Shown here: one piece after another, positions 23,901 through 36,573 of the stretch | How the letters are laid out: each line of letters opens with the position of its first letter | Position numbering within the stretch: position 1 is the first letter of the stretch | From: Lytechinus variegatus | Taxonomy: Eukaryota > Echinodermata > Echinoidea > Temnopleuroida > Toxopneustidae | NCBI RefSeq assembly: GCF_018143015.1 | Contig: NC_054748.1 | Location: forward strand, 11,212,967-11,276,966 | Reading direction: 5' to 3' | DNA: 64,000 bases | Notes under the pieces: model-generated | Told to the model about the DNA's origin: nothing | The model's input: only the letters and a program-made list of their open reading frames with translations | The model's database searches: none | Position numbers and translations under genes: made by a program

Positions 23901-25720
23901 TGTACAATTGTATTCTTGTACTTAATGTCAAATACTAGATAAATTGCTGTGAACTTGAATTGCCACTTTGCAAATGATCATAGATCCCATGCAATACATA
24001 ACTAATCCTTGTTAAAAAAAGCATTATGAGAAGGAAAATCCAATATCTTCACAAGATTATGCGAACTTGTTAGAAAAGCTTCACCATAAAGCTGAGATAT
24101 CTTAGTAAATTTGATTTATTCTATTAATTTGTTAACAGAATAGCAGACTGTACCGCAAGTACAATAATGGAGAACTGAAAGGGATCATCCTCGGTGACTC
24201 TGGTTATCCCTTGATGACATGGTTAATGACCCCCATCCTTAATCCACAGACACCAGAGGAACAAGCCTACAACAAGTGAGCAATTCAACTTTTCCATGTA
24301 AAAAAAGAAAATTTTTGAAATCGCTTGAATGAGCGATTTCTGTACCATGTAATAAATGCTACACATAACAGTCGACACTCAATTTATGATCCATCATGCA
24401 ATTTATCGTATATCAATTGTGTCTGCATAAGTCTACCTTCTCAAGTCAACAACCGCCTTGTAGTGAAAAGTAATTCTTATATTTAAAGGTCCACCTCAGC
24501 AAAATGTTGATTTGAATCAATAGAGAAAAATCAGACAAGCACAATGCTGAAAATTTCATCAAAATCGGATGTAAAATAAGTTATGACATTTTAAAGTTTC
24601 GCTTATTTTTAACAAAATAGTCATATGAACGAGCCAGTTACATCCAAATGAGAGAGTCAATAACGTCACTCACTCACTATTTCTTTTGTTTTTATTGTTT
24701 GAATTATACAATATTTCAATTTTTACAAATTTGATGATTAGGACCTCCTTGCCTGAAGCACGAAATGTTAAAATAATGGAATTCCACATGCTCAGGGAGG
24801 AATGAAACTTCATTTCACATGACAATGACGAGAAAATCAAATATTTCATATAATAAAATACAAAAGAAATATTGAGTGATGTCATCAGCTCCCTCATTTG
24901 CATCCCGACCGAGATGTGCATATCACTGTTTTGTGAAATAAAGCGAAACTTTAAAATGTCATAACTTTCTTATTTTAAATCCGATTTTGATGAAATTTTC
25001 AGTGTTATGCTTGTTGAATTTTTCTCTTTTTATTCAAATCAAATTTTTGTTGCGGTGGACTTGTCCTTTAACAGTTTTGGCAGACTCGTGTGTGATTACA
25101 AGAAATCCTGGAAAATTTACGACTAGACATGTACTCTGTAATGTTTTCTATACTTCATGTATCCACTAACAATGATATTGTTTGCTTTGAGATATATCCG
25201 CTAATCCTAAGCCTTCGTAGTGTTATAATGCCAAAATATTGATAGCTTTTGTGCCTTCTTTTCAAACCAAATATTTTCCTAATTTCTTTTTTCTCATCAC
25301 AAAGCTCTCTTGAATATTTTTGTCCATACAGATTGCATTTAAAAGATACACTTCAATTTGTCTTTAAATATCTTTTTGCTCAAAATGAAATTCTTTTGAT
25401 TATCATACATTATCTACTTATTCCACAGTGCACAGTGCAAGACGAGATCAATCATCGAGCAAGTGAATGGACAGCTAAAAAATAAATTTAGATGTCTGCT
25501 CGGCCATGGCCTACAAATTCGACCAAATAGGGCCTGCAACATCATTACTGCATGCTGCATATTATTCAACATTAGTAAAAGATTCAGACAGCCAGCAGCA
25601 GACGATAATGAAGATGACCACATGATCGATGACAACATGGAAGGAGAAATCAACAGGGAAAGGGGAGATGCAGCGGCCATCGCTGTCCGGGCCCAGATCG
25701 TACAGTCTTTTGTTGTGTAG
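20911..25720 (+). CDS. HARBI1-like DDE nuclease (PIF/Harbinger transposase), right arm
   Basis: Mirror twin of the left-arm nuclease. Exons 20911-21261, 23378-23644, 24139-24275 and 25429-25720 join in phase into about 348 residues. The three catalytic residues (in GAVDGTHV, LGDSGYP and IIEQVNGQLKN) are all present and every intron keeps GT/AG borders, so this copy also looks functional. The C-terminal end is acidic (AADDNEDDHMIDDN) and closes at 25720. Only intronic sequence differs noticeably from the left copy. It converges on the right-arm Myb-like gene. Confidence 0.94.
24487..25067. mobile_element. TTAA-target fold-back MITE, copy in right arm
   Basis: Mirror copy of 16424-17012, bounded by TTAA at 24483-24486 and 25068-25071. 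Confidence 0.8.
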
Positions 25721-26935
25721 TATATCATTTTTTCAATGGCTTTATCATTATATCAATGCTGGGATTTATGTAATGCCGTAAGCACTAATAATTTCCACCC
25801 CCCCCTTCATAAGGATAAAACAAGTTGATTGAAAAGTAATATTTGGAGCTGGCAATTACGTATAACCTTCTACACACTTGTTGGTCAAATTTCTTTTGGT
25901 TGTAGTCCGTTTCAAAAATACCTACAAACATGGTCATAATTTTTCAAATTATATACTCTGATGCTCTTCCATTATGAATAAATATTTACTGTCCACTAGA
26001 TGAAACTGTGATTTGCTATAACACAGTAAACACTTCATTTTGTAAAAGCCAAGTAAAGAATCCTTGTACTTTTGAAACGCATGTTTAATATGCATCAAAA
26101 TGGCACACACTGTTTTTGTGGTGAAGATTTTAAGAACACAATTTTAAATAATGTTCCAACTATGGCAAGACATTCATATACTACTGTATATAAAACATAC
26201 TGAGCATTTTAAAAGGTTCGTATTATGGCAAGACATTAACATATGTAAAACATACTGAGTTGTCATGTTATTATTTTCATATACAACAATGCAAGGGAAT
26301 CTACCATTGCGTTTAAAAATCAAGTGTCTTGAGAATGGGAATGATTTGGGTTTTTTATATTCTTTACACAATCTAACGCATCTTTCAAAGTGATTGTTCG
26401 AGTTAAAATGCCCTTTCATGTCAAATCTCAACCTCAGCAAGTGTTGATAATTAGCAACATTGAAATGTTTGAACAGGGTGAGCATCAATATACTATTGAT
26501 GTGCTGGTATTGCTGGATTTTTATACCATTAAAAAATACTATCTTGAAGGTTTTTAGACTTTCAATCAACATTGAATTTACATGTACATCAATGTAATTA
26601 TATATTAGTTATTCAAGTTGTCTTTTTTTCCATGGCCAAAATCTCTTGTTCCTTTTTTTAAAGGAATGTATGCTCTGTAGAATAAGTATCCTTTATAATG
26701 GATCTCTTCCTTTGTTAAGTTTGATTTTACTTTCATGCAAACTTTTCCAGCAAATGCGGCAAAATTTCAATTCTGTACCTGTACACATTTTTGTTCAAAT
26801 ACGATACCAAGTTGAAAAGAAGTGTTGCTTGCAATAATTGTTAGGAATGAAACACACCTATGGTAAGGTTGATTTTATTGTCAGGAATAATTGTTTTAAA
26901 AAACATTTTGAAAAGCAAATTGTTATGTTTAGTAA

Positions 26936-27329
26936 AGGCCAAGTCCACTCTGAAAAAGTTTACTAAAAAACAAAAAACAAATCAAGCATTTATGATACTG
27001 AACATTCCATCAAAATCACATTCAAACGGTTTGTTAAGGTCAGCCTCTTCCTCAGAAACCTATTTACCTTCAAAACAGTAGTTGCATTCCTCTAGTACTA
27101 CTTCTTTCATTTTCCACCTGAACATTAAAATAATATACATTTTTTTTATCTGGAAGTTGCTGTTGATGGTAGTAGCAGTGACTTTATATTTCTATTCTGA
27201 AGACGAATTGCATATTACTGCACTTTGAAAACATAAATAAATGTAGTAACTTTCCTATGTTCCATTTAATTGTGAACAAACTTTCAGTATCGTGCTTAAC
27301 TTTACTTTTTGTTGTAATGGACTTGGCCT
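26936..27329. mobile_element. AGGCCAAGTCC-type fold-back MITE, right arm
   Basis: Mirror of 14144-14554, lying between the two converging transposon genes. Confidence 0.6.
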
Positions 27330-27923
27330 TTCAATTGACATGGATGTCATTTACATATTGAAGGAGAAGATTCGACGTGAAGAAAACCATACTTGTACAT
27401 GAATCGCAGAAGACAATGTCTCCTCGTTACTGCATTCAGAGTGAATGTAACTAGTTTGGGCAAAAATAGCATCCACAGTGAAATGAGAAGCAGATCAGGA
27501 ACCAAAAGCTTAATTATCTCTAAATTGTTGGTTTGCAATAATTTTTTTTAAAGAAACATGAACATGTATCTCCAATATTATGTATTTTTTGTGGAATAAA
27601 CCCAGCTTAAGTCAATAAAATGCCATATTCATGCCCTATCCAATGGTTAATATGCCTCTCTCATTGGCCATCGACATTTTGTGTACCAAATTTTTCTTCT
27701 CTCAATATGTGCACTGTGGAATAACTAGGATTTTTTTAAAGGTTACTTGAAAATATTAGGTAAAGAACGTAAGAGATAAACAAATTAAAAACAATCATCA
27801 ACAGAGTATGGTTTCCTTCATGTAGAGTATATTCATGAAAAGTCCATCTTGATACCAACAAGCTGAAGTTTCAGCTCGTTGTTGCCAAGGTGGACATCAC
27901 ATGAAATACACATTGCAAATGCC

Positions 27924-30900
27924 TTAAAATTCAATCATTCCCAATGACTGAATGCCATTTTTTTCAATGGCCTCTAAGGCATTTGCAATTCTACTGAGAA
28001 ACAAGTTTCGCTCTGCAGAGAGGGAAACTTGTTTCTCAAGCAGTCGAATCCTCTCCTTCTCCAGCTCTACAAGCTGGTCAGTTGAGGAAAGTTTTCTTTG
28101 AGGGGTCTTGGTGGTGGAGGCGGAGGTGGTTGCAGCAGGTATTGCAGTTGTGGTAGTGGTTGTGGCAGCAGTGGAGGTGTTGACAGCAGCGGTGGCGGTG
28201 TTGACGACAGTGGTTGTTGTGTTGACGACAGTGGTTGTTGTGTTGACGACAGTGGAGGTTGTCTTGACACGATCAGGGATGCGTGAACACGCTCCTGCAG
28301 CCATGCTGCTGAACAGCAGGCAAGCCTCATTGTCTCCATCTATTGTGTCCTAAGCAGAAATGAACATTGTCATTTGATTAAATTCATGAATAAAAAAACC
28401 TGTTCATTGATTATAAGACTATTAGATAGCAGTCTAAGTGCAAAATCAACTTGTACCTTACTTTAAAGTGAATTTTCATCTATCTTTAATTTTTATTTTA
28501 AACCCTGGTTTAACTTAGACCACTCAATTCAGAGGTCATGGAGTGGCAGTTTTAACATCTTCAGCAAATTGAGACATTATTTCTGTGAATAGGAATATGG
28601 ATTTAATTGTCAGAATACAACACTTATCATTATGGTTGAACAATCTATCAACATAATAGTAGAGTGCATTTGTTTTGCATTTAGTTTGAATGATGATTAA
28701 ATATTTTGACACATAAGCATTTGTATTATCTCAATGAATGTAATATTGTGGTTTAACAATAAAATGAAGTAATTTTAACTTCACAGTACTGACTTAATAC
28801 CACAAATCAATGATTTCTATTTGTTTTATTTGACTCTCATGAAAATCCTAGCAAAGGAATGCAAGTATACATCATTGCATGATAAATGAGGAAATGTATG
28901 TGTACAATGGGTAGAAATGGTGGAGATGAGATGGATATAGGAGATGACAAAGGCAATGTAAAAATGAAAAGGATCAAAGGATCAAAAGAACAATGGTTAC
29001 ATCTAACTTTAAAGAAGAATGAAACCATAGTTTGCTTTTACATGTTGTATGAAAAAGGAGCAATCAAATTATAAGATCAAAGAAAGTTAGAGAACAATTG
29101 GAACAGCAATAAGAAAGGAGTATTTTAATGTCGAAATCATTAATGCTATGGAGGTTCCACTGGCAAAATCACCAAAATTTGTGATGCCACAAATCATTCT
29201 ACACCCCCCCCCCTTGTAAATGTACTCCAAAACATCCTTTTTTTGCTCATTCTTATGATAGTACACATTCTTTGCCCCTAATGGAACCCCTATAACATGC
29301 CCTCCTATGAAGGGAAAAAAAAGAAATAGAAAAAAAACCTGATTTATGAACAGGCTTGATAAAAGTAGAAATTTCAGTAAAAAATATGTAAACAAGTGAT
29401 TGGGGAGCTGTACAACTTAGAAAAAAACAGTCGCATTGCAATGGGAAGATGGTCAATTTTTCTCTCTTTCATTGGATTGTTCCTTTGGTTTTTCTGTTTT
29501 CACACAAGCGAGCTTGTTCCCAGGGTTTTTTTCTCCTTTAAACAATATCATGCACAACTAATCAATTTTATTCTGTCACAAAATTATTTTTTTCAAATGC
29601 ATCTAATGTCGTAAGACAGAAATTTTTACTCACAACATTGAAACATTACAGAAATGTTGATGTGTTTTGCTCGATATGAATGAGGAATTAATAACAGAAA
29701 GTGTTCTTTGAGCAATTTCTTTTACATATTTCCAAAACATGGACAGCAAAATTCCAAGTAATTGCAGTTGAGCATAATTTTGTAAAATCACAGTTTCAAA
29801 ATCAAAATTGAAAAATTTTCTTACTTGGGACGAGCTAAAGCCTGCTTCGTCGGAGGACCCGACTACCCCCTGCACCGTTTCTCTTGCGAGAACCTCCAGA
29901 ACAGCCTCTAACGTGGGCCGGACTTCAAGGCTGCCCCCACCTGTTTTTTTTTCAATACACAAAAAAAAATGAAGTCATCAATATCTCACAGCAAGAGCAT
30001 TAGTAGCAATAAATATAACAGTCAGTTTAAATCTCAAACTGAAATCCATTACTCATTACCTTGATGAAATTGAAATTTGTTTTTTTTTCCAAAGATAAAA
30101 AATAAATCACATATAAGAAAATTGTCTGACGAAAGAAGATCATTAAAATATTAGCATTTAAATATTCATGCCAACCAGTAAACACACCACAATAATTTGC
30201 CAACTCCTTTGAGCATAGCATCTCTCCATCAATAAAACAATATTTCACTCAAGAATTTATCTTTGTTCTACTAGTTTATGTTTGATGATGGATTAATGTT
30301 CAGAGTGCAAGAACATCCAACTAAAGTAGGAGTTACTAGAGTGAACTTAATTTGAGTAGGAATGTCTGTCCGTGTTGAGACGCAACAGCATCCTCATGAA
30401 CAAATTGGTTTATTGCGGTACTTTCAAACTCATCAATCTTCATAAAACTGAAGTTTTTTAAACTTGAGATAAAGATTACTTTAAAAGCAATTTTTACAGA
30501 AAAATCTATGAAAAAAAATTCAACAAGGTGTTAACCCTTAAGTCTTAACCGATTGATCATGCTCATTACCTGTCATGTTTCGCTGGGCCTTATATTTTAA
30601 GGCTCTTTGCTTGAGGTCAGCCCACTTCCGGACGACCTCCTCCTCCTCCCTCTGGTAGCCATTGGCCCTAAGTACTGCCGTTGCCTTTTTCCAGTACTTT
30701 TTTTTTCTTTTCTCCACCTGAACATGAAAAAAATATTCATTTTAATTTTTAATTCTGGATTAACGAACTGTATTTCATTTTCAGACTAACAAATCTTTGG
30801 ATTAACAAACCTTATTGCATTTTTTGTCCAACAAACGTAAAGAACTACAAATCTTATTGCGTTTTTGGACAACGAACCATATTACAGATTCGGATTAACA

Positions 30901-31613
30901 AACCTTTGAATTGACTCTATTCTGGCAGTTTTGTATCTAATTCAAGGCTAAGACCCATGCTTGCAAATCTGAGGACAAAGCCATGTACAATACTTACATG
31001 TACATGTAGAAGATTGGTATAGTGTGACGCCCCCAAAAAAGTTAATACCACAAACTACATTTGATGGATGAATGAAAAATGACAAATACATAATTATTTC
31101 CAAGAATTTTTTTTATTTTAACATAAAACAGAATTTACAGAAATCAAGCTGATTTTTTCTTTAATTCAAATACATTATAATTCTCAATTTAAACAGAGTT
31201 GTTTCAGGTCTCATAGGTTTAATATCCAGGGCTTCTTAACACGAAGGTTAGCAATCAATCGCTAAATACCAATGACCAAGCAAGATCATCATTGCATGCA
31301 CTGATCGGGAACCAAACGGTGCGCTTCTTTTATATTTGCAATTCATTGCAAACCTTTGAGTTACTGAGCCCAAAACTAAAAGAAACAAATAGTTTACAAA
31401 TTGAAATCCATTGAGATATTATGACCATCTTGGAATAAAGTTACAATCTTTACTTTGAACATGATGATAGCTAATAAGGAAGATCTTTCTTACCGGAACG
31501 CTGGCATGGCCAGCCTTGCCAAAAAGCACAGATTTGTGCCTTTGAACATAGTGGCACAGGCAGTGCACCTCCCCATCATGCCAATTTCTTCGTCTTTTTT
31601 TCTTTTCATCTTC
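27924..31613 (-). CDS. Harbinger Myb/SANT-like DNA-binding protein, right arm
   Basis: Mirror twin of the left-arm Myb-like gene. Exons 31613-31494, 30717-30570, 29940-29825 and 28349-27924 join in phase. The Myb-like fold (NWHDGEVHCL, VLFGKAGH, KWADLKQRAL) and the C-terminal coiled coil are unchanged. The Thr-rich stretch has one more VVNTTTT unit (21 bp) than the left copy, and one residue near it differs (SRIPDR versus SRTPDR). The 5' exon with the start codon was not found here either. Confidence 0.85.
31227..31372. mobile_element. short MITE, degenerate, right arm
   Basis: Mirror of 9634-9793, with a few bases missing from its middle. Confidence 0.45.
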
Positions 31614-33673
31614 CTGTATAAAAAAAAAAAATTATGTACCAACTTAGACAAGGAAAAATATGGATCCATTAAAATATTAAGTTTCTCAACCATTTTCTGG
31701 CAATTAGGATGATGTGATTGCACAGAGATCTGGCCTTCTACCTTCCATGCCATTTCATAATGCATTCACTCAATATCTCACACAAATTTTAAGGTTGGTT
31801 CGGCTTTAATGTGGAGTCATGATAACACTTGAGAAGAGTTTAGTTTGATACACAAATTAATGTGAATTATGATCACTTGTACATGTATGTAAACACTATT
31901 CTAAATTTTAAAGCCAATTGAAACATAAAAAAATGTTTTGACAAAGTAAACTACATAAAAGAATCAATGCTTCTCAGTGACCCCCCCCCCCCTTCCTCAT
32001 TCCATTTATATTGGGAGGATGGCACTGATTCTTACCATTTTTATATTGGCTTGAAACTTGTGAAATCTGCAACAATGGGTAGAAGTTTGGTGAACCTCAT
32101 GATCATCTACCACATGGAAACAAAGTCAAAATCAGTCAACAAATAAAGAAGCATTTTATGTTAATTTTGAAAAACACTTATAAATTTCCCCTAAATTAGC
32201 ATGAGTAATTTTCTGGTCAAAATTTCAAAATTCTGTGTACAAGTTTGGTAAACCTCATGCAGCTCTATCAGATAAAAGGGAAAAATAAAATCACGTACAT
32301 GCATAGCGCCAACTTAATGTGTGCCACCATCTTGCATGTTGGCAACCGATAAAATTAGCATTTTCAGATTTTTTCAGACTTTGACATTATCCATGACTGA
32401 AACATTGACCAATCAAAAACTATGATTTCACAAGAAATATGAATATTCATACCTGAAAATATAAACAGAGACAAGTTTTTATGTGAAATTTAAAGCCAGT
32501 ACTCCAAAATATTAAAGGGTATTGATTTGCCTTTTAAATGACCCTAGTTAAAATAATTTTATAAAAGCTATATGTCAGCAGGGTTCTAATAAAACATTTT
32601 ATTTAAAAAAAAATGCTTTTTGTTTTAAAACATTTTAATTTTTCTTTTTTCAACGAATGATGCAATTTTCTGCAAATCAATTAAACTATACAGTCTGATG
32701 TTTTAAATACATTTTGGGAGTATCAAATTAAGAGAAGACTGCAATTTTTGATAATGAATTCCCCACAGAAAAATTCATACCCCCCCTGGAAATAAATCAT
32801 GGTAGGCCTACCACTAATAGAATGCAGAAAAAAAAACACTTAAGTTGATTTGTTTTTAGTTTATTCCTCATACATGTACATATATACATGTAGTGCTGGA
32901 ATATTTTGAGTCTTGACAATCTAAGTGGGGGGGGGGGAGAATTTGCACAATGGAAGAAAATTTAAAAAGATTACAAATCATGGTGAAAAAATGAAAGCAA
33001 ACTTAATCATTTATTTTTTTCAAGTCAGAACCAGTTTGTCAAATTAACCCTTTCTATAGTTTAAAAAAGAATTTCGAAAATAACAAAATTGGGTTTACCA
33101 ATGGCGATGCCCGTATGATTCAACAATTGTGATCTCCAAACCTCTCTTAGAGACAGTGATTTTCCATTAAAAAACTTGTCTTTTCCGTTTCTGAAAATCT
33201 GTAATTCCATTTTAACTTTATCTAAAAATGGAAATTCTGTTGTGTCACTGAAAATGTACACAGCAAAAACCTGATCAAACTTGTCATTTTTTCATCATTA
33301 TAATTTTTCTGCCCTAAATTATTATTATTTTTTTTTTGGGGGGGGGGGTGATTATACAGGCCACCCCCTCACTTGAATATTGTGATCGACACCCATGCAG
33401 GCCAAACCCAAGCAAGATTATATGTGAAAGTATTGCCCACAAAGGCCACATGTACATTTTTAATTCCCATGGCCATCATGATGGCTTTTTAAAGTGTAAT
33501 GTAAACCTTTTTTTTTGATAAGCAAGTGCAAGTTAGACTAGTATGCCCACTAGTATTCAACCCAGCAGAATTGAAATATTTGTGGACATCTTCCCCAAAT
33601 ATTTAGAAATAGGGAATATATCTGATTCTGAATTTCAGACCTTTGTTATTTCCAGGATAAACTGTTGTCGGTA

Positions 33674-33878
33674 AATTTCTTTATCAATCTGTCGACTGTG
33701 TGCGCGGAGGATCAAATTATGCGGCGATGGTCTTTTGCACTGAATGGCACTAGTATTCAATCTAGACTAGTTAGGATTGATAGAGAATTTCAATATAGTT
33801 TTTTGTTTCGTAGTGCCCAAAACCTTCGCCGAATAATTCGATCGCCCGCGCACGCAGTCGACTGGTTGAAGAAAAAAC
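33674..33878. mobile_element. fold-back MITE in right arm
   Basis: Mirror of 7126-7331. Confidence 0.6.
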
Positions 33879-34570
33879 TAATGGAAATAGAATAATCAGC
33901 ATTTGCTCTTGAAAATAAAATGGGTCTGAAAGCATCTCTAGTCTCAGGTATGCCTAAATTCTATATTTCTAACGTCAGAGTCTCAGACTTAGACTACGGT
34001 ACGGTAGCCTACCGTACATTAATAGGGAATTCAGGAAACTCTCCAAACAGGTTGAAATGTGGACCAAACATTAGATTTACTCACATTATTCTAACGTGTC
34101 ATTACTATTAGTATTTTATCTGACACTGAATATAATATTACCGGGAGTCGGTATTAAATGGGCCGCACAAACACCATTGCTAACGTTAGACATTACACAT
34201 GCAACGCCACAGGTCACCACACTACAGCACAGCCACAACTCCGGGGAAGACGATTGCATGTGTCACTCGGTACGTCTGTGCGAGAATTTCAACGATGCCA
34301 AGACGAAAAATGTGCATTAAATTTCGCAATTTCACATCATCACTTCGATTGGTCAAACGATATTTAGCATCTTTATACTTAGAATACCAATTCATGCTAA
34401 AATTACATGGTTTACATAAGTATTAATGACATAATTTAGAAAGTAGGGGCGAAATTCAATGTCTTACCTTTGCAGAAATTTCCGGTGCAGGCAGTGGATT
34501 TCTGTAAAATTTTCGCGGGTGAAACAGCGCGCGACCATATCAGGCTCGTTCACGAAGATTTTTTATTTTT

Positions 34571-34727
34571 TCTCACACCCGAATCAAACGCAAGTTGCAA
34601 TCAATCGCAACTTGTTTTCTGCAACGGAGATTTGCGATAGATTGCAAGTTGCGTAAGATATCACCCGCAAAGTTGCGGTTGATCTGAGTTGCGTTCGATT
34701 GCAACTTTTGCTTTCTGCAACGGGCCC
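34571..34727 (-). repeat. Harbinger outer terminal inverted repeat and subterminal repeats, right
   Basis: Mirror image of 6262-6420, ending CTGCAACGGGCCC at 34727 and followed by the CAG target duplication. Confidence 0.85.
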
Positions 34728-34730
34728 CAG

Positions 34731-35747
34731 GTCCTCTATTCTATACATGTGTGTGTTCCATCAACAAACCTGAAACTTTCGCCCCCGAGATTTCTACTTT
34801 CTCTCTTAAACTTTTAGAGAGAAAGTAGAAATCTCGGGGGTAAAAGATCTAGCCCTAAATCATGTACATCGGATACAACTTCATTTCGGACATTTCTACG
34901 CTATGGATTTTATTTTCAGACAAGAATAAATTAAAAAAATGAGAAAAATATCATGAAAAGGACGAGACTTGCCCAATATTTACGCCGCCATCTTGTTTTC
35001 TATTGTTCTTCACCCACGATACAGACAGTAGAGGCGCACGGCCAATATGGGAGACTCTCTCCAATAGGGGAGACAATCTCCCACATTGGAGACTTGCTTT
35101 GCAAAAGGACAAAAGAAACAACACCAACAAAAGCATGATTTTTTCCACCCAAAATTTTGTCTCACTGAGGTCAGAAGCCCATTTGTTTTGTGTGTGATTG
35201 ACAACAAAAATCCTTATCAAAACAAAAGTAGACAGTGAATTTTTAAAGTAGACGGTGAAAAGGGGTAATTTTTCATGAGGAATCTGCTTATCACATTTTT
35301 ATTTGCCGCCAAGGTAATCCTTTTGCCGCAAATGTAAACAAAGGAAATTGGTCTCCAAAACTGGAGACTGTCTCTGAAATTGGATACCCAAATTCTTCAC
35401 AAAAGTCTCTGATATTGGAGATAATCTCCCACATTGGAGACAGTCTCCAATATTGGCCGTGCGCCTCTACTGACAGACGCTTGAATTCTTGTCTAAAAAT
35501 AAAATCCATAGCGTAGAAATGTCGGAAATGAAGTTGTATCCCATGTACATGATTTAGGGCTAGATCTTTTTAGGCCTAGGCCCTAGCCTAGAGAGAAAGT
35601 AGAAATCTCAGGGGCTAAGTTTCTAAAATCAGGTTTTCATATTTTTTGGCTGTACACACACATGTAAATATGTATAGAATTGAAGACCTGGCTTCGTATG
35701 AGAGTAATCTTACGGTAGGCCTAAAAGATTTTTACTCTCAAGAAGCC
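34731..35747. mobile_element. fold-back element, remainder after the Harbinger insertion
   Basis: Left terminal repeat continues at 34731-35095 and the right terminal repeat is 35397-35747, inverted. Matching blocks are GATCTAGCCCTAAATCATGT, CTACGCTATGGATTTTATTT and GTAGAGGCGCACGGCCAATA. The left repeat carries an extra ~100 bp and an extra hairpin. Counting the piece at 6199-6261, the element without its insertion was about 1.08 kb. It has no protein capacity that I can support, and no clear flanking duplication was found. Confidence 0.75.
34782..34840. repeat. perfect 25-bp hairpin
   Basis: CCCCCGAGATTTCTACTTTC and five more bases, then a 9-base loop, then the exact complement. It lies in the left terminal repeat of the fold-back element and is absent from its right repeat, which has just one arm. 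Confidence 0.9.
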
Positions 35748-36573
35748 TCCTGGCTAGGTGCGAAACGAAACTGCACTTGCGCCGGCCTTCGTTGCCAAAG
35801 GCAAAGCCTAACCGCTCGTGCCACATGCACTGCGACCACGCCGGAGCTCTGCCGCTAGCAGGCGTGCCATTCACGCTCACATGATAAACACTCACACTGC
35901 CATGTCATGGCGAGTACGTTCGATAAAAAAACACGATAAAAACGCAACTAATGAATTGAATTATCCCTAATTTATATATTCGACATTGAACTTACCATAC
36001 AATCAATATAAAAGCTAATTGAAGAAATAATATCGTAGATTTCTCGTAATCCTTGAAGTAACTAAGACCCTCTTTTATTTTTTTCGCAAGTCCATGTAAG
36101 TTGCCATTTTACCTGTGACGTCATATGATTTGTGAAAGAGCGCCAGCTCACGTTCAGAGTCACGTTGGTACTTCGTCAAGGTAACGCCTTGGCCTGGCTT
36201 GCTTGTTGCAATTAAAATGCAAAGTTAATTAGGTACAATTATTCTTTCTTTCTTAAATGAAACCCTTGATGTCTGTCATACCAGGGTCTTAATCATTCTA
36301 AAACGAAGTCAAGCCAACAGAATTTTTTGTCTGGTATTGGTCCGAAAGTTACCCCACTCAGCTAAAGACAATTCACCTGTCGTGCAGTGTTGCTATGACG
36401 ACGAGTTGTAATGTTTGTGCCGCGCTGGTAAGGTCGTAAACTCCGATCGTATGTATGCAGTGAATGCATACAATAATACTCGGCACTCTTTCCAGTTGTA
36501 AAGGAAACACTGCGGCACGAAAACTGACTAAAACTTTGTTGAATTTGATCAGGTTTCGAAGTTTGACATCATC
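35748..36573. other. upstream flank of PIFO
   Basis: No gene recognised. Probably holds the PIFO 5' untranslated region and promoter. A GC-richer patch lies at 35760-35880. No TATA box was identified with confidence. Confidence 0.4.

Larger units (their letters stand above)
6262..34727. mobile_element. 28.5-kb palindromic double PIF/Harbinger transposon
   Basis: Two Harbinger elements in inverted orientation, meeting at 20775/20776. Left arm 6262-20775, right arm 20776-34727. Both outer ends read GGGCCCGTTGCAGAAAG inward and are flanked by CAG (6259-6261 and 34728-34730). By eye the arms match along their whole length, with roughly one substitution per few hundred bases where compared. Indels distinguish them: a 468-bp MITE (left only), a 44-bp tandem duplication (left only) and a 21-bp coding repeat (extra in right). 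Each arm has a HARBI1-like nuclease gene on the inner side and a Myb-like gene on the outer side, pointing at each other. Similarity stops exactly at the outer termini. Typical Harbingers have one copy of each gene and a few kb of DNA, so both the arm length (~14 kb) and the doubling are unusual. Confidence 0.93.

Noticed and set aside
6262-34727. Palindrome as a missed-adapter read artefact
   Set aside because: The arms differ by a MITE with clean duplications, a 44-bp repeat and a 21-bp repeat, and both outer ends coincide with transposon termini and a target duplication. Not fully excluded without reads.
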